A stretch of 64,000 bases of DNA from Phycisphaeraceae bacterium (lineage in GTDB: Bacteria > Planctomycetota > Phycisphaerae > Phycisphaerales > SM1A02). Shown here one piece after another: positions 36,234-44,445 of this stretch; position 1 is the stretch's first letter; each line of letters starts with the position of its first letter. The notes under the pieces were generated by a model that was given only the letters and a program-made list of their open reading frames with translations, had not been told where the DNA came from and did no database searches. Location of the stretch: positions 186,001 to 250,000 of the forward strand of contig JAHBWY010000001.1 in assembly GCA_019636735.1 (NCBI GenBank). The letters are read 5' to 3'. Made by a program: the position numbers and the translations under genes.

Positions 36234-36758
36234 ATGAGAACAGCCATCGACGCCATCCGTCGCCTGCATGACCACCGCGTGTGGGTTCGCCACAAGGTCC
36301 TCGGGTTTGTGCGTCCGCTCGATGGTGCCACGCTCCGGCGCCCATTCCCGATGGGACCGGGCAGCATCATGGGCGTGCTCGTGCACTGTCACGGCGCCGA
36401 GGTGGTCTGGCTGAATGTGCTCGAGCACATCGATCCGAACACGAACATCCCCGGCGCGGATGCCTTTCCATCGCTGGCAGCACTCGAAGAGGCGTGGGCG
36501 TCAACCGACGCTCGGTGGGAGCGCGTCCTCTCCGGCTTGACGCAGGAGAAGCTCGATGAAGCGGCGGTTCGGCGGCGCGGCGACAAGGACTTGACCACCT
36601 CCATGGGCGAGGTGCTCATTCATGTCGCCACGCACCAGCACTACCACATGGCGCAGCTCATGAACATGCTGCGGCAGATCGGCGCACTCCCCGAGCCGGT
36701 GCCCTCGATCGATTTCATCTCGATGGCACGCGAGCAGTGGACTGCGGCGCGGTCGTGA
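36234..36758 (+). CDS. DinB-family four-helix-bundle protein
   Basis: 174 aa from ATG 36234. DinB-like pattern: FPMGPGSIMGVLVHCHGAEVVWLNVLEH supplies a first His at the helix face, and GEVLIHVATHQHYHMAQLMNMLRQIG supplies the later His cluster expected for the metal site. DinB/YfiT proteins bind a metal and some transfer bacillithiol or related thiols; the substrate here is unknown. Its 3' end overlaps the convergent lrp gene by 44 bp. Confidence 0.85.
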   Translation: MRTAIDAIRRLHDHRVWVRHKVLGFVRPLDGATLRRPFPMGPGSIMGVLVHCHGAEVVWLNVLEHIDPNTNIPGADAFPSLAALEEAWASTDARWERVLSGLTQEKLDEAAVRRRGDKDLTTSMGEVLIHVATHQHYHMAQLMNMLRQIGALPEPVPSIDFISMAREQWTAARS

Positions 36759-37887
36759 AGGCCGTGGTTCGTCCCTGCGCAGCGGGCGGAGTGGCCCGTG
36801 GAGCGCTCCGCATCGCCGGGTGAGCCGACCCGTTGCCGTTCGACGAGGTGGCTGGCTTAGGCGCCTTGCTTGCCGCGGCCGGAGTCGCCGCCGTCGCGGG
36901 CGTGCTGCGCTCCGACTCGGACCCGGTGGCGCGGCCCCACTCCACGCTCTCGTGATAGAGCTTCGAGAAGATGAGGGGCTGCACATCGCGGACGCCCTCG
37001 ACGGCGAGCACGCGCGAACGCAGGTCTTCGTAGTGCGCCTCGTCGCGGCAGTTGAAGGCGACATACCCCTGGAAGTCACCGGCATGCGCGGTGAAGAGCG
37101 TGAGCTCGGGATTCGAGCCGAGCTGCTTCATCAGCGGTCGAAGCGGAGCCGATGCCGCAATCAGGAACGACCCCGAGAGATGCAATCCCATGCGCGGCGG
37201 ATCGACGAAGGTCACGATGTCGACCACGCCATCCGCGGTCAAGCGTCGGAAGCGATCAGCCGCACTCGTCGCCGAGATGCCAATGCGCTGCGCGAGGTCG
37301 GCGTAGCTGAGGCGCCCGTCCCGTTGAAGCTCACGGATCATCGCGAGATCAGTCTCATCGAGCGGCCGTTGCGCGTCGGGCCGGGCGCCATGTTGATTGG
37401 CTTCGCCTGGCGCGATCTTGAAGACGGGTGTGTAGAACTCGAGGATCGGCGCGAGCGTCGCCGCTCGTACGCCGGGTGCGCCAAGAACATGCTCGTCGAT
37501 GATCGAGAGCATGGTGCTTGCGGAGTCGACGCAGCAGTAGGCGACCATGTCGTACTGGCCGAGCGTGCCGGTGATCCACGCCATGCTGCCCGTCTTTCGC
37601 AGGCGGTCGGCAAGTTGGGCATGGTCCCGAGCCACCCGCATAAAGAGAGTGGCCTGGAAATGCAGCCCGAGGTACTGGGGGGGCACCCAGCAACGCACGC
37701 GGATGGTCTGCTCCTCGGTCAGGCGGGCCAGACGACGACTGACATTGGCTTCGCTCAAGCCGGTCTCTTGCGCGAGGCGGCGGCCGCTGGCACGACCATC
37801 CTGAAGCAGCACCCCGATGAGGCGACGATCGGCGTCATCCAGAGGGGGAAGGTCAGGCTTGGTGTATCTCGGAGGGCTGGTCAGCAT
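36715..37887 (-). CDS. Tandem Lrp/AsnC-type transcriptional regulator
   Basis: 390 aa from ATG 37887 (MLTSPPRYTKPDLPPLD). Two full Lrp units are present: an AsnC-type HTH near residues 16-65 (GRRLAQETGLSEANVSRRLARL) with a RAM domain, then a second HTH near residues 180-230 (LSYADLAQRIGISATSAADRFRRL) with a second RAM domain. The last 65 residues are Ala/Pro/Ser/Thr-rich and unstructured. Lrp proteins normally have one unit and oligomerise; a duplicated one should act as a single-chain dimer. It is divergent from the thiC riboswitch and may regulate its own promoter or amino-acid genes nearby, but no target is shown. Confidence 0.88.
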   Translation of the reverse strand: MLTSPPRYTKPDLPPLDDADRRLIGVLLQDGRASGRRLAQETGLSEANVSRRLARLTEEQTIRVRCWVPPQYLGLHFQATLFMRVARDHAQLADRLRKTGSMAWITGTLGQYDMVAYCCVDSASTMLSIIDEHVLGAPGVRAATLAPILEFYTPVFKIAPGEANQHGARPDAQRPLDETDLAMIRELQRDGRLSYADLAQRIGISATSAADRFRRLTADGVVDIVTFVDPPRMGLHLSGSFLIAASAPLRPLMKQLGSNPELTLFTAHAGDFQGYVAFNCRDEAHYEDLRSRVLAVEGVRDVQPLIFSKLYHESVEWGRATGSESERSTPATAATPAAASKAPKPATSSNGNGSAHPAMRSAPRATPPAAQGRTTAFTTAPQSTARVPSR

Positions 37888-38038
37888 GGCAAGGAATCTC
37901 CATCCAGAGTCGACTTCATGCAGGGATCGTTCCCACGCACGCCGCCGGAATCCCCGGGTGCACACCCCGTACACGAGTTTCCTTTCGAGCCCGCGAGTAT
38001 AGGCGATTCACCCCACGGGGACGATCGGGGCGAATCGC

Positions 38039-38044
38039 TATAAC
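38039..38044 (+). promoter_or_regulatory. Candidate -10 box for thiC
   Basis: TATAAC, one mismatch from TATAAT, ends 6 nt before the first G of the riboswitch at 38050, where a transcript start would be expected. No convincing -35 box lies upstream. Confidence 0.4.
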
Positions 38045-38048
38045 CCGC

Positions 38049-38161
38049 AGGGGTGCTACGATCGGAGCGTTCGCTCGGGGCGCGGCGGTCCGGAACGGTC
38101 CGGGTCCGCCGCTGAGACGCACCCGTGGAACCTGATCCGGTTCGCACCGGCGTAGGGAAAG
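38049..38161 (+). promoter_or_regulatory. TPP (THI-box) riboswitch
   Basis: The conserved elements are in order: GGGGTGC at 38050-38056, CTGAGA at 38112-38117 next to ACCC, CCTGATCCGGTTCGCACCGG, and the closing GGCGTAGGGAA. Together these form the THI-box core, with a variable GC-rich arm between (cggcggtccgg/ccgggtccgccg). It ends 10 nt before the thiC ATG, so the expression platform probably masks the ribosome-binding site when thiamin diphosphate binds. No separate terminator hairpin is obvious. Confidence 0.93.
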
Positions 38162-38171
38162 CGAGATTCAC

Positions 38172-40109
38172 ATGGTTCACGACAGCAATGGCATGCGCCG
38201 TGAGGGCGAGGTCGCCCTTCCACTTCGCGGGGCTTTCAATCCATCGACGGGATCGCAGGGGACCACCCCGGGCAGCTTCGCCAATCGGGCCGATCTGGGC
38301 GGGGCGCTGGCATTCAGTTCGCCTGACACGCCGGGCATGCCCGCACCGAGCTCGAAGACCGCCTGGGACTTCCTGCCGGAGGGGTGGCGCCTGGAAGCCG
38401 TTCCCGGAGGGGCGACGGCAGCTTCGAGCGGTCGCGGTGGCGCGACGGTGAACCACGATCGAGCCGCGCACGCAATCGCCTGCGCGGGCCACAACCAGGC
38501 GCAGGTCGGCGCGTACATCCGCGCTGTTCCACCGCCGGGCTTCGAGCCGGTCACCCAACTGGAGTTCGCGCGCCTTGGTGTCGTCACGCCGCAGATGCGC
38601 CGCGTGGCGGAGCGCGAAGGTCATCTTTCGCCCGAGCAGGTGCGCGACGAAGTGGCCGCAGGCCGCATGGTGATCCCCGCGAATCGCACCCACCTCGGCT
38701 ACCGGCTCGACCCGATGGCCATCGGCCGTGCGAGTCGCACCAAGATCAACGCGAACATGGGCGCCTCGCCGATCTCGAGCGGCACCGAAGAAGAAGTCGA
38801 GAAGCTGCGCTGGGCCGAGCGCTGGGGTGCCGACACCGTGATGGACCTCTCGACTGGCGGTGATCTCGACGCCTGCCGCGACGCGATCATCCGCGCCTCG
38901 ACGGTGCCAATCGGCACGGTGCCGATCTACTCGATGATCATCGGACGCAAGCTCGAGGACCTCACCATGGAGGTCATTCTCGAGACGCTCGAACACCAGG
39001 CGCGGCAGGGGGTGGATTACTTCACCATTCATGCGGGCGTGCTGCGCGAGCATTTGCCGCTCATCAAGGACCGACTGATCGGCATCGTGAGCCGCGGCGG
39101 AAGCCTCTTGGCCAAGTGGATGCTGGTGCATGGTCGGCAGAACCCCATGTACGACGGCTGGGAGCTGATCTGTGAAGTGATGCGCCGCCATGATGTGACT
39201 TTCTCGATCGGCGACGGCCTGCGTCCGGGTGGCTTGGCCGACGCGACTGATCGGGCGCAGCTCGCCGAACTCACAACGCTGGGCGAGCTCACCGAGCGGG
39301 CATGGCGCATGGGCGTGCAGGTGATGATCGAGGGACCGGGTCATGTGCCCTTCGACCAGATCGAGTTCAACATGAAGCTTGAGCGCCGGCTCTGCCACGG
39401 CGCGCCCTTCTATGTGCTCGGGCCGCTCGTCACGGACATCTTCCCGGGCTACGACCACATCACGAGCTGCATCGGCGCCACGGCGGCGGCCTATCACGGC
39501 GCGAGCATGCTCTGCTATGTGACCCCCAAGGAGCATCTCGGCCTGCCCAAGAAGGACGATGTGAAGCAGGGGTGCATCGCCTACAAGATCGCCGCCCACG
39601 CCGCGGATGTTGCGCTTGGCATTCCGGGCGCGCGAGATCGCGACGATGAGCTCACCAAGGCCCGCGCGGCGCTCAACTGGGAGAAGCACTTCGAGCTGAG
39701 CTTCGATCCAGATACGGCGCGGGCGTATCACGATGAAGACCTCGATGTCGACACCGACTTCTGCGCCATGTGCGGCCACGACTGGTGCAGCGTGCGGATC
39801 TCGAAGGAGATCGTCGAGTTCGCCAGCGGCAAGAGCGAGGAGTACCGGCGTGACAAGCCGGTGCGTTCCGCCGCGCTCACGCCGGAGCAGCAGGAGATCC
39901 TCGCCAGGCGTGGGGTGCTTTCGCCCGAGGAGATCCACAAGCTGGCAAGCAAGACTCGCAAGGCCGTCGGCGCCGATCAGGGCGGCAAGGCGTCATGCCA
40001 CAGCGACTTCGTCGACCCCGAGGAGGCGAAGCGCGTGCAGTTGCAGAAGCTGGTACCGCTGAACACGGCGCCCGCGCACAACCTTCCCACGCACGATCCG
40101 ATCCTGTAG
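38172..40109 (+). CDS. thiC: Phosphomethylpyrimidine synthase
   Basis: 645 aa, a full-length ThiC. It is a radical SAM-type enzyme that turns 5-aminoimidazole ribotide into HMP-phosphate for thiamin. Visible hallmarks are GYIRAVPP-like [85 protein letters not shown] and the C-terminal Fe-S cysteine motif [13 protein letters not shown] (CxxCx4C). The N-terminal 90 residues are variable. The gene sits 10 nt after a TPP riboswitch, which fits its role and explains its control. Confidence 0.96.
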   Translation: MVHDSNGMRREGEVALPLRGAFNPSTGSQGTTPGSFANRADLGGALAFSSPDTPGMPAPSSKTAWDFLPEGWRLEAVPGGATAASSGRGGATVNHDRAAHAIACAGHNQAQVGAYIRAVPPPGFEPVTQLEFARLGVVTPQMRRVAEREGHLSPEQVRDEVAAGRMVIPANRTHLGYRLDPMAIGRASRTKINANMGASPISSGTEEEVEKLRWAERWGADTVMDLSTGGDLDACRDAIIRASTVPIGTVPIYSMIIGRKLEDLTMEVILETLEHQARQGVDYFTIHAGVLREHLPLIKDRLIGIVSRGGSLLAKWMLVHGRQNPMYDGWELICEVMRRHDVTFSIGDGLRPGGLADATDRAQLAELTTLGELTERAWRMGVQVMIEGPGHVPFDQIEFNMKLERRLCHGAPFYVLGPLVTDIFPGYDHITSCIGATAAAYHGASMLCYVTPKEHLGLPKKDDVKQGCIAYKIAAHAADVALGIPGARDRDDELTKARAALNWEKHFELSFDPDTARAYHDEDLDVDTDFCAMCGHDWCSVRISKEIVEFASGKSEEYRRDKPVRSAALTPEQQEILARRGVLSPEEIHKLASKTRKAVGADQGGKASCHSDFVDPEEAKRVQLQKLVPLNTAPAHNLPTHDPIL

Positions 40110-40128
40110 GGTCACGCCGGGGCGATGC

Positions 40129-40554
40129 ATGGCGGATCAACACGAACCACTTCGCGATCCAGGAACGCCGGCGCTGCTTGAGGGCGCGGAGGATGCGCCG
40201 ACGAACTGGAGAAGTCTCCCGCCCATGCGCTACCAGACGCCGTATGTCTGGTTCCTGCTCTTCTCCACGCTCGATGTTGTCCTGACATGGCACATCCTTG
40301 AGCGACACGGCGGATCGGAAGTGAATCCCGTCGCCGATCTCATCATCTGGCACTGGGGCTTCCTTGGCGCCGTGGCGTTCAAGTATGCGCTCGTGCTGGT
40401 GGTGGTCATCGCCTGCGAGTGGATTGCGCGAAGGCGCGAGCGCACCGGACGGAGGCTCGCGTGGCTCGCGGTTGCGATCAGTCTGGTGCCGCCGGTCTGG
40501 TCATTCACTCTGCTTGCCACGCACGCGGCGCAAGGCTCCATCAGAATCTGGTGA
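40129..40554 (+). CDS. Small membrane protein (DUF5658-like)
   Basis: 141 aa with about three membrane helices: VWFLLFSTLDVVLTWHIL, FLGAVAFKYALVLVVVIAC and LAWLAVAISLVPPVWSFTLL. The pattern STLDVVLTWHILERHGGSEVNPVADL is what I associate with DUF5658 proteins. The first 33 residues are acidic and cytoplasmic. It starts 19 bp after thiC and could be co-transcribed, but nothing shows a thiamin role. Confidence 0.65.
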   Translation: MADQHEPLRDPGTPALLEGAEDAPTNWRSLPPMRYQTPYVWFLLFSTLDVVLTWHILERHGGSEVNPVADLIIWHWGFLGAVAFKYALVLVVVIACEWIARRRERTGRRLAWLAVAISLVPPVWSFTLLATHAAQGSIRIW

Positions 40555-40557
40555 GAC

Positions 40558-40592
40558 GGGGTCCGCGAGGATGCCGTGAGGACCGCGGCCCC
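40558..40592. terminator. Candidate bidirectional terminator between convergent genes
   Basis: GGGGTCCGCG (40558-40567) pairs with CGCGGCCCC (40584-40592) around a 16-nt loop with one bulged base. It lies between the DUF5658-like stop at 40554 and the Xaa-Pro aminopeptidase stop at 40648. There is no U-tract. Confidence 0.4.
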
Positions 40593-40647
40593 GGCCCCGG
40601 ACGCTCAGTGCCGGCGGAACTGTGTGGGAGCGGAGGGCTGCGCCGCA

Positions 40648-41943
40648 CTAGAGTCGGCGCGACATCGCGCGCTCGACCTCGTCCGGATCCTTGGGAATGT
40701 TCGGCGTAAGCACCACCGGTCCCCTTGCCGAGACCAGCACATCGTCCTCAATGCGTACACCGAGGCGCTCCGCAGGAAGGTAGATGCCGGGCTCGATCGT
40801 GACGACGGCGTTGGCCGGAAGCGGCGCGTCAGGAGAGACATCGTGCGTCTCGAGCCCAAGGTGGTGACCGATGCCGTGAATGAAGGCATCGCCGAAACCC
40901 GCCTTGGTGATGACCGCACGCGCCACCGCGTCGATCTCGAGCAGCGAGCGGCCGGGCCGGCACGCCTTGATCGCCGCGAGCTGCGCCTGGAGCACCACCT
41001 CGTAGACCTCGCGCTGGCGCTTGGTGAATCGTCCATTCACCGGGAAGGTCCGCGTGACATCGGCGGAGTAGCCATTCCAGCGCGCGGCGGAGTCGATGAC
41101 GATGCAATCACTGTCGGCGAGTGCTTGGTTGTTCGCGTGATAGTGGAGGACGGTGGCGTTGAAACCGCCGCCGGCGATGGTGCGGAACGCGAGGTCGCGT
41201 GCGCCGTGATCGCGATACGCCTGCTCGATCGTGCGTTGCACATCGAACTCGTTCTGCCCGGGGCGAAGCGAGCGCAGAACCGCGTTGAACCCTGCGGCCG
41301 TGATCTCACCCGCATGACGGATGCACTCGACCTCGGCGCTGCTCTTTGACGCCCGCATGAGGGCGATGACCTGCGTGCGATCTTCGATCGAACAGCCGGG
41401 AATGCGCTCCGTACTGCGGCGGAACACATCCAAGTCCTGCGACACAGGTGCGGTGTGCGGCGAGAGCGGCATGAGGCACCCCAGTCGCTTGGTGCGGCGC
41501 GCCGCTTCGAGCAGCATGCGTGAAAGCATCGTGGTGCGCACCACGGTCTCAAAGCCCGTGCGCGCCCGAAGCGATGAACCGAGCTCATGGCGGAATCCAT
41601 CCCACTTCTCGACTTCGGGGTTGAGTGGCCGAAGCAGCAGCGAGATGCGCTTGCTCGGCTGCGGATGAGATGGATCGAAGAGGATCATCGCGCCCGGCTC
41701 ATCGGTCACGCCGCTGAGGTACTCAAAATGTGCGTGCGGTCGATAGCCATGATCGAGGTGGGGGTCGGCATCGCCTGCAAAGACGAGGCCAACGGCGCCC
41801 TTCAGCGCCTCGAGGACGCGACAGCGTCGCGCCGCAAACTCGTCAAGTGAGATTGTTGGCGGCGATGCACTCGGACCGCGTGATGAGGAAGTCTTGTGAA
41901 GGGCGGAACGAGTGCGCGGGCGAGGGGACGGCGTGCGGGGCAT
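40648..41943 (-). CDS. pepP: Xaa-Pro aminopeptidase (M24B, aminopeptidase P)
   Basis: 431 aa, close to E. coli PepP length. The N-terminal AMP_N domain holds FAGDADPHLDHGYRPHAHFEYLSG and VTDEPGAMILF. The M24 metal ligands are all present: Asp in VIDSAARWNGYSADVTR (two Asp), His in FIHGIGHHLGLETHD, Glu in TIEPGIYLP and Glu in GVRIEDDVLV. The first 30 residues are Arg/Ser/Pro-rich and the true start could be internal. It removes N-terminal residues ahead of proline in the cytoplasm. It is divergent from the following PEP-CTERM gene. Confidence 0.92.
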   Translation of the reverse strand: MPRTPSPRPRTRSALHKTSSSRGPSASPPTISLDEFAARRCRVLEALKGAVGLVFAGDADPHLDHGYRPHAHFEYLSGVTDEPGAMILFDPSHPQPSKRISLLLRPLNPEVEKWDGFRHELGSSLRARTGFETVVRTTMLSRMLLEAARRTKRLGCLMPLSPHTAPVSQDLDVFRRSTERIPGCSIEDRTQVIALMRASKSSAEVECIRHAGEITAAGFNAVLRSLRPGQNEFDVQRTIEQAYRDHGARDLAFRTIAGGGFNATVLHYHANNQALADSDCIVIDSAARWNGYSADVTRTFPVNGRFTKRQREVYEVVLQAQLAAIKACRPGRSLLEIDAVARAVITKAGFGDAFIHGIGHHLGLETHDVSPDAPLPANAVVTIEPGIYLPAERLGVRIEDDVLVSARGPVVLTPNIPKDPDEVERAMSRRL

Positions 41944-42200
41944 GGAATGGGAGCCTACGCGCTCGAGTTCGTGCAGTGCGACACAGGCTCAAAGAGGAAT
42001 CCCCCCCGAAGGCATGGAGATTGTTTTGGTCGATCTCTTGTCATCGTCTGGCGCGGAGGTACTGTCATCCGCGTTGGCTGGTCCGCCGCCGCGTTGGCGT
42101 GGGTGGAAACCTGCTTGATCGATTGGCGCCGAGGAAGGGTGAGTCAGGCCACGGGCCGTCAATTGCCGGCGCCAGTCAGAGACAGACGGAGGGAATGGTC
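41944..42200. other. Intergenic region between pepP and the PEP-CTERM-like gene
   Basis: 257 bp between two divergent genes. It must contain promoters for both, but no convincing -35/-10 pair was found by eye. A run of eight C is at about 42001-42008. A GGAGGG ribosome-binding site for the downstream gene is at 42187-42192. No ORF with coding character was seen. Confidence 0.5.
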
Positions 42201-42704
42201 ATGAGAGGCAAGAGCTGTCTTGGCGCGGTCATGACGACCGCAGCGGTGACTGTTGGCTTCGCAACTTCAGCGAACGCCGATCAGGAGTTCGGATGGTCCC
42301 ACACATGGACCTACATCCAGGGGCCCATCTTCGATGACTTCCACGCCACCTACTCGGGGACTGGCGGCACCATCGATCGTGTTGTGCTGACGCTCGATAC
42401 GGCGGGCGGTGGCATCATCAGCCCGAACTTCAACACGATCGATATCGAGTGGCCCGACACATGGGTCATGCCCGGTGACTCCTTCACCTACACCTTCAAC
42501 ACTGCGTTCAGCCCGGTGCAGTTCGAAGGCGGGACGATTACCAAGCAGGGGCAGGTCATCGGCTTTGTCGAGATCGACGGGACGGTGCGTGCTGCGACGG
42601 GCGCACCGATCGGATTCTTCGAGCACTCCTTCGTGCCCGCACCTGGTGCCGCGATCCTGCTCCTCGCCGCAGGAGTCACGGCTCGTCGCCGCCGTTCGGT
42701 CTGA
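42201..42704 (+). CDS. Secreted protein with PEP-CTERM-like sorting tail
   Basis: 167 aa. ATG 42201 is favoured over ATG 42195 because GGAGGG lies 8 nt upstream. Signal peptide about residues 1-28 (SCLGAVMTTAAVTVGFATSANA). The body is a small beta-sandwich-like domain with Thr/Gly/Asp-rich strands (ATYSGTGGTIDRVVLTLDTAGG) and no enzymatic motif. The tail is VPAPGAAILLLAAGVTARRRR, a PEP-CTERM-like sorting signal with PAPG in place of PEP. Function unknown. Confidence 0.8.
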   Translation: MRGKSCLGAVMTTAAVTVGFATSANADQEFGWSHTWTYIQGPIFDDFHATYSGTGGTIDRVVLTLDTAGGGIISPNFNTIDIEWPDTWVMPGDSFTYTFNTAFSPVQFEGGTITKQGQVIGFVEIDGTVRAATGAPIGFFEHSFVPAPGAAILLLAAGVTARRRRSV

Positions 42705-42739
42705 CCTGTTGCGAGCGAGGCGACAGGCTGTCCAACGCG

Positions 42740-42772
42740 TCCAGCGCTCGTGAACGGGTCACGAGCGCTGGA
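42740..42772. terminator. Strong bidirectional hairpin, probable terminator
   Basis: A perfect 14-bp stem (TCCAGCGCTCGTGA / TCACGAGCGCTGGA) with the 5-nt loop acggg sits 35 bp after the PEP-CTERM-like stop and 87 bp beyond the stop of the convergent operon. No long T-run follows on either side, so termination would rest on stem strength. Confidence 0.7.
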
Positions 42773-42859
42773 TGCTCTATCTCGACGAGTGGCGGGCGAA
42801 CGACGACGAAGCTCGGATCGACTGCCGTGAGGGACGCGCCAGGGGCTCTCGCTTCGGTA

Positions 42860-43963
42860 TCAGGGCGCTGAGCGTCCAGCACCTTCGTCAGGCGCGCCCG
42901 CCACTGGAGCGGTCCGGAGCTCGGCGAGCTCCGCGTCGCTGGGAAGCGTGCGAAATGGTGCCGGAGCGATCCGCCGCACGCCGTCGAGGGTGAAGCGCCG
43001 ATCTCCGCACTGATAGGTCAGCTTTCGTGCGATGTCGATCACCACTCGGCCAGTTTCCGGCTGAGTCGCTTCGACGATCACCGACCGCGCCTCGATCGCA
43101 TCCATCGGAGCCGCAGTGAGCATCGTTCCGGTCACGGTCATGACCGAGGTCGCTTCACCCATGGTCGTGTCAACCCGCTGCTCGATTGCCTTGGGGAATC
43201 GAAGGGGGCCGGCATCGAGGGCGCCGCGGGTACGAATCACGGTCAGACTGCGGAACGCAGGCCGACCCTCGCTGCCGGGTCTCTGCACCGTGACGGTGTG
43301 TTCCCGAAGGTGCGGAATGGGGTTGCTCTCAAACCGATAGGTGAAGCGGTCGAACTCGACGCCTTCGCGGAGCCAGCTCGCGCTGACCAGCCAACCATCG
43401 TCAGTCTCCGTTCGAGTGATCGAGGGATCGCCGGAAAGCGAAGACCAGAGCGTGCCGCGAGCATCGGGCTCCCCATCGATTCGATCTCCGATCTGCAGAA
43501 GCATCGGGAGATACCAGAGCAGCACGGGGAGAACCGTGCTTCGTGACGGTGCCACCATGAGAGGCTGGCCCTCCGTGCAGATCCACCCTCGTGTTCCGTC
43601 ATAGACGACTCGCTCCCGGGACGCTGGAGCGGAGGTGGTCTCGCCCTCGTCCATCGGCTGTCGCGTGATGTCGAACGCCCACGCGCCCGCGACGAAGACC
43701 CCTTTGACGCGAGTCACTTCACGCAGGGGTTCGTGGGCAGCCCTCTCCACGACCATCTCGAACTCCGCGGTGAACCTGAAAGAGGTGGAGGCGTTGGGCA
43801 TCTCGGGTCGCAGGTCCGTGCACTCGCCGTGACCAGAGGCGATCTTGGGCGGCGCGATGATGCAGCATGCGGCCACCACGGCAAGGGCATGGTTCGGGCG
43901 AGATCGTCGAGCGAGGTGGTGAAGCAAGCGAAGCACAATGGCTGGCCAGCTCAATAGTGACAT
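42860..43963 (-). CDS. Unknown secreted protein (last gene of three-gene operon)
   Basis: 367 aa from ATG 43963. The N-terminus has a membrane-spanning segment (HALAVVAACCIIAPPKIASG) after a 25-residue basic head, so it is either a lipoprotein-like export signal or an anchor. The rest is mixed strand (STSFRFTAEFEMVVERAAH, GVFVAGAWAFDITRQPM, RTRGALDAGPLRFPKAIEQ), with a short Cys-containing stretch near the end (LTYQCGDRRFTLDGVRR). I recognise no family; a LolA-like lipoprotein carrier fold is possible but weak. It overlaps the upstream Cys-rich gene by 13 bp, so it is in one transcript with it. Confidence 0.7.
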   Translation of the reverse strand: MSLLSWPAIVLRLLHHLARRSRPNHALAVVAACCIIAPPKIASGHGECTDLRPEMPNASTSFRFTAEFEMVVERAAHEPLREVTRVKGVFVAGAWAFDITRQPMDEGETTSAPASRERVVYDGTRGWICTEGQPLMVAPSRSTVLPVLLWYLPMLLQIGDRIDGEPDARGTLWSSLSGDPSITRTETDDGWLVSASWLREGVEFDRFTYRFESNPIPHLREHTVTVQRPGSEGRPAFRSLTVIRTRGALDAGPLRFPKAIEQRVDTTMGEATSVMTVTGTMLTAAPMDAIEARSVIVEATQPETGRVVIDIARKLTYQCGDRRFTLDGVRRIAPAPFRTLPSDAELAELRTAPVAGAPDEGAGRSAP

Positions 43964-44418
43964 GTCGGCCTCTGGCACACCAGACCGGTGAACACGGGCG
44001 AGCCGAGTGTCCCGTTGCACAGGCAAGGAGCAGTGACTTCTCGGCCGCAGTCAGGCGTGCCGGAGATGGTGTCGAAGCACTCCACTCCCCAGGCCCAACA
44101 GCCGGAGCACTCCTCGACGACCAAGGCAGGGCCGTCGCACCAGAACGCGAACAAGCCGAGATTCGCGCCACACCCGCCGCCGAGGACACAGGGGAGCACT
44201 CCGATGGTCCGGCAGTTTGCAATCGGCGTGCAGACATCCTTGCCCCAGTAGCTCTGCGTCGGCACGAGTGGTGCAGGGCCGGGCCCGGGGGCCGGTGCCT
44301 GGGGCTGGAGCGGCGTCCAGCCGGGCTGATGAGGCGTCCAGGTTGGAACCTGTGCGGTCGTCAAAGAGGAAAGGGTGAGCACCAATGGACCAACAACGAA
44401 GAGCATGCAACGCACCAT
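43951..44418 (-). CDS. Small secreted Cys-rich protein, unknown family
   Basis: 155 aa. Signal peptide MVRCMLFVVGPLVLTLSSLTTA, or from the ATG at 44406. A Pro-rich hinge (PTWTPHQPGWTPLQPQ) leads into a domain with about 14 cysteines (CTPIANCRTIGVLPCVLGGGC, then CSGCWAWGVECF and CGREVTAPCLCNG), likely all in disulfides. I do not recognise it. The middle gene of an operon with two other unknown secreted proteins; GGAG precedes the ATG. A toxin, adhesin or structural role is a guess. Confidence 0.65.
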   Translation of the reverse strand: MVRCMLFVVGPLVLTLSSLTTAQVPTWTPHQPGWTPLQPQAPAPGPGPAPLVPTQSYWGKDVCTPIANCRTIGVLPCVLGGGCGANLGLFAFWCDGPALVVEECSGCWAWGVECFDTISGTPDCGREVTAPCLCNGTLGSPVFTGLVCQRPTCHY

Positions 44419-44445
44419 GTTCGGTCTCCGGAAGAGGATCGACCC

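Noticed and set aside
37881-39938. Minus-strand open frame of 685 codons opposite thiC
   Set aside because: thiC is complete, with a riboswitch upstream and a CxxCx4C motif. The opposing frame has no recognisable domain.
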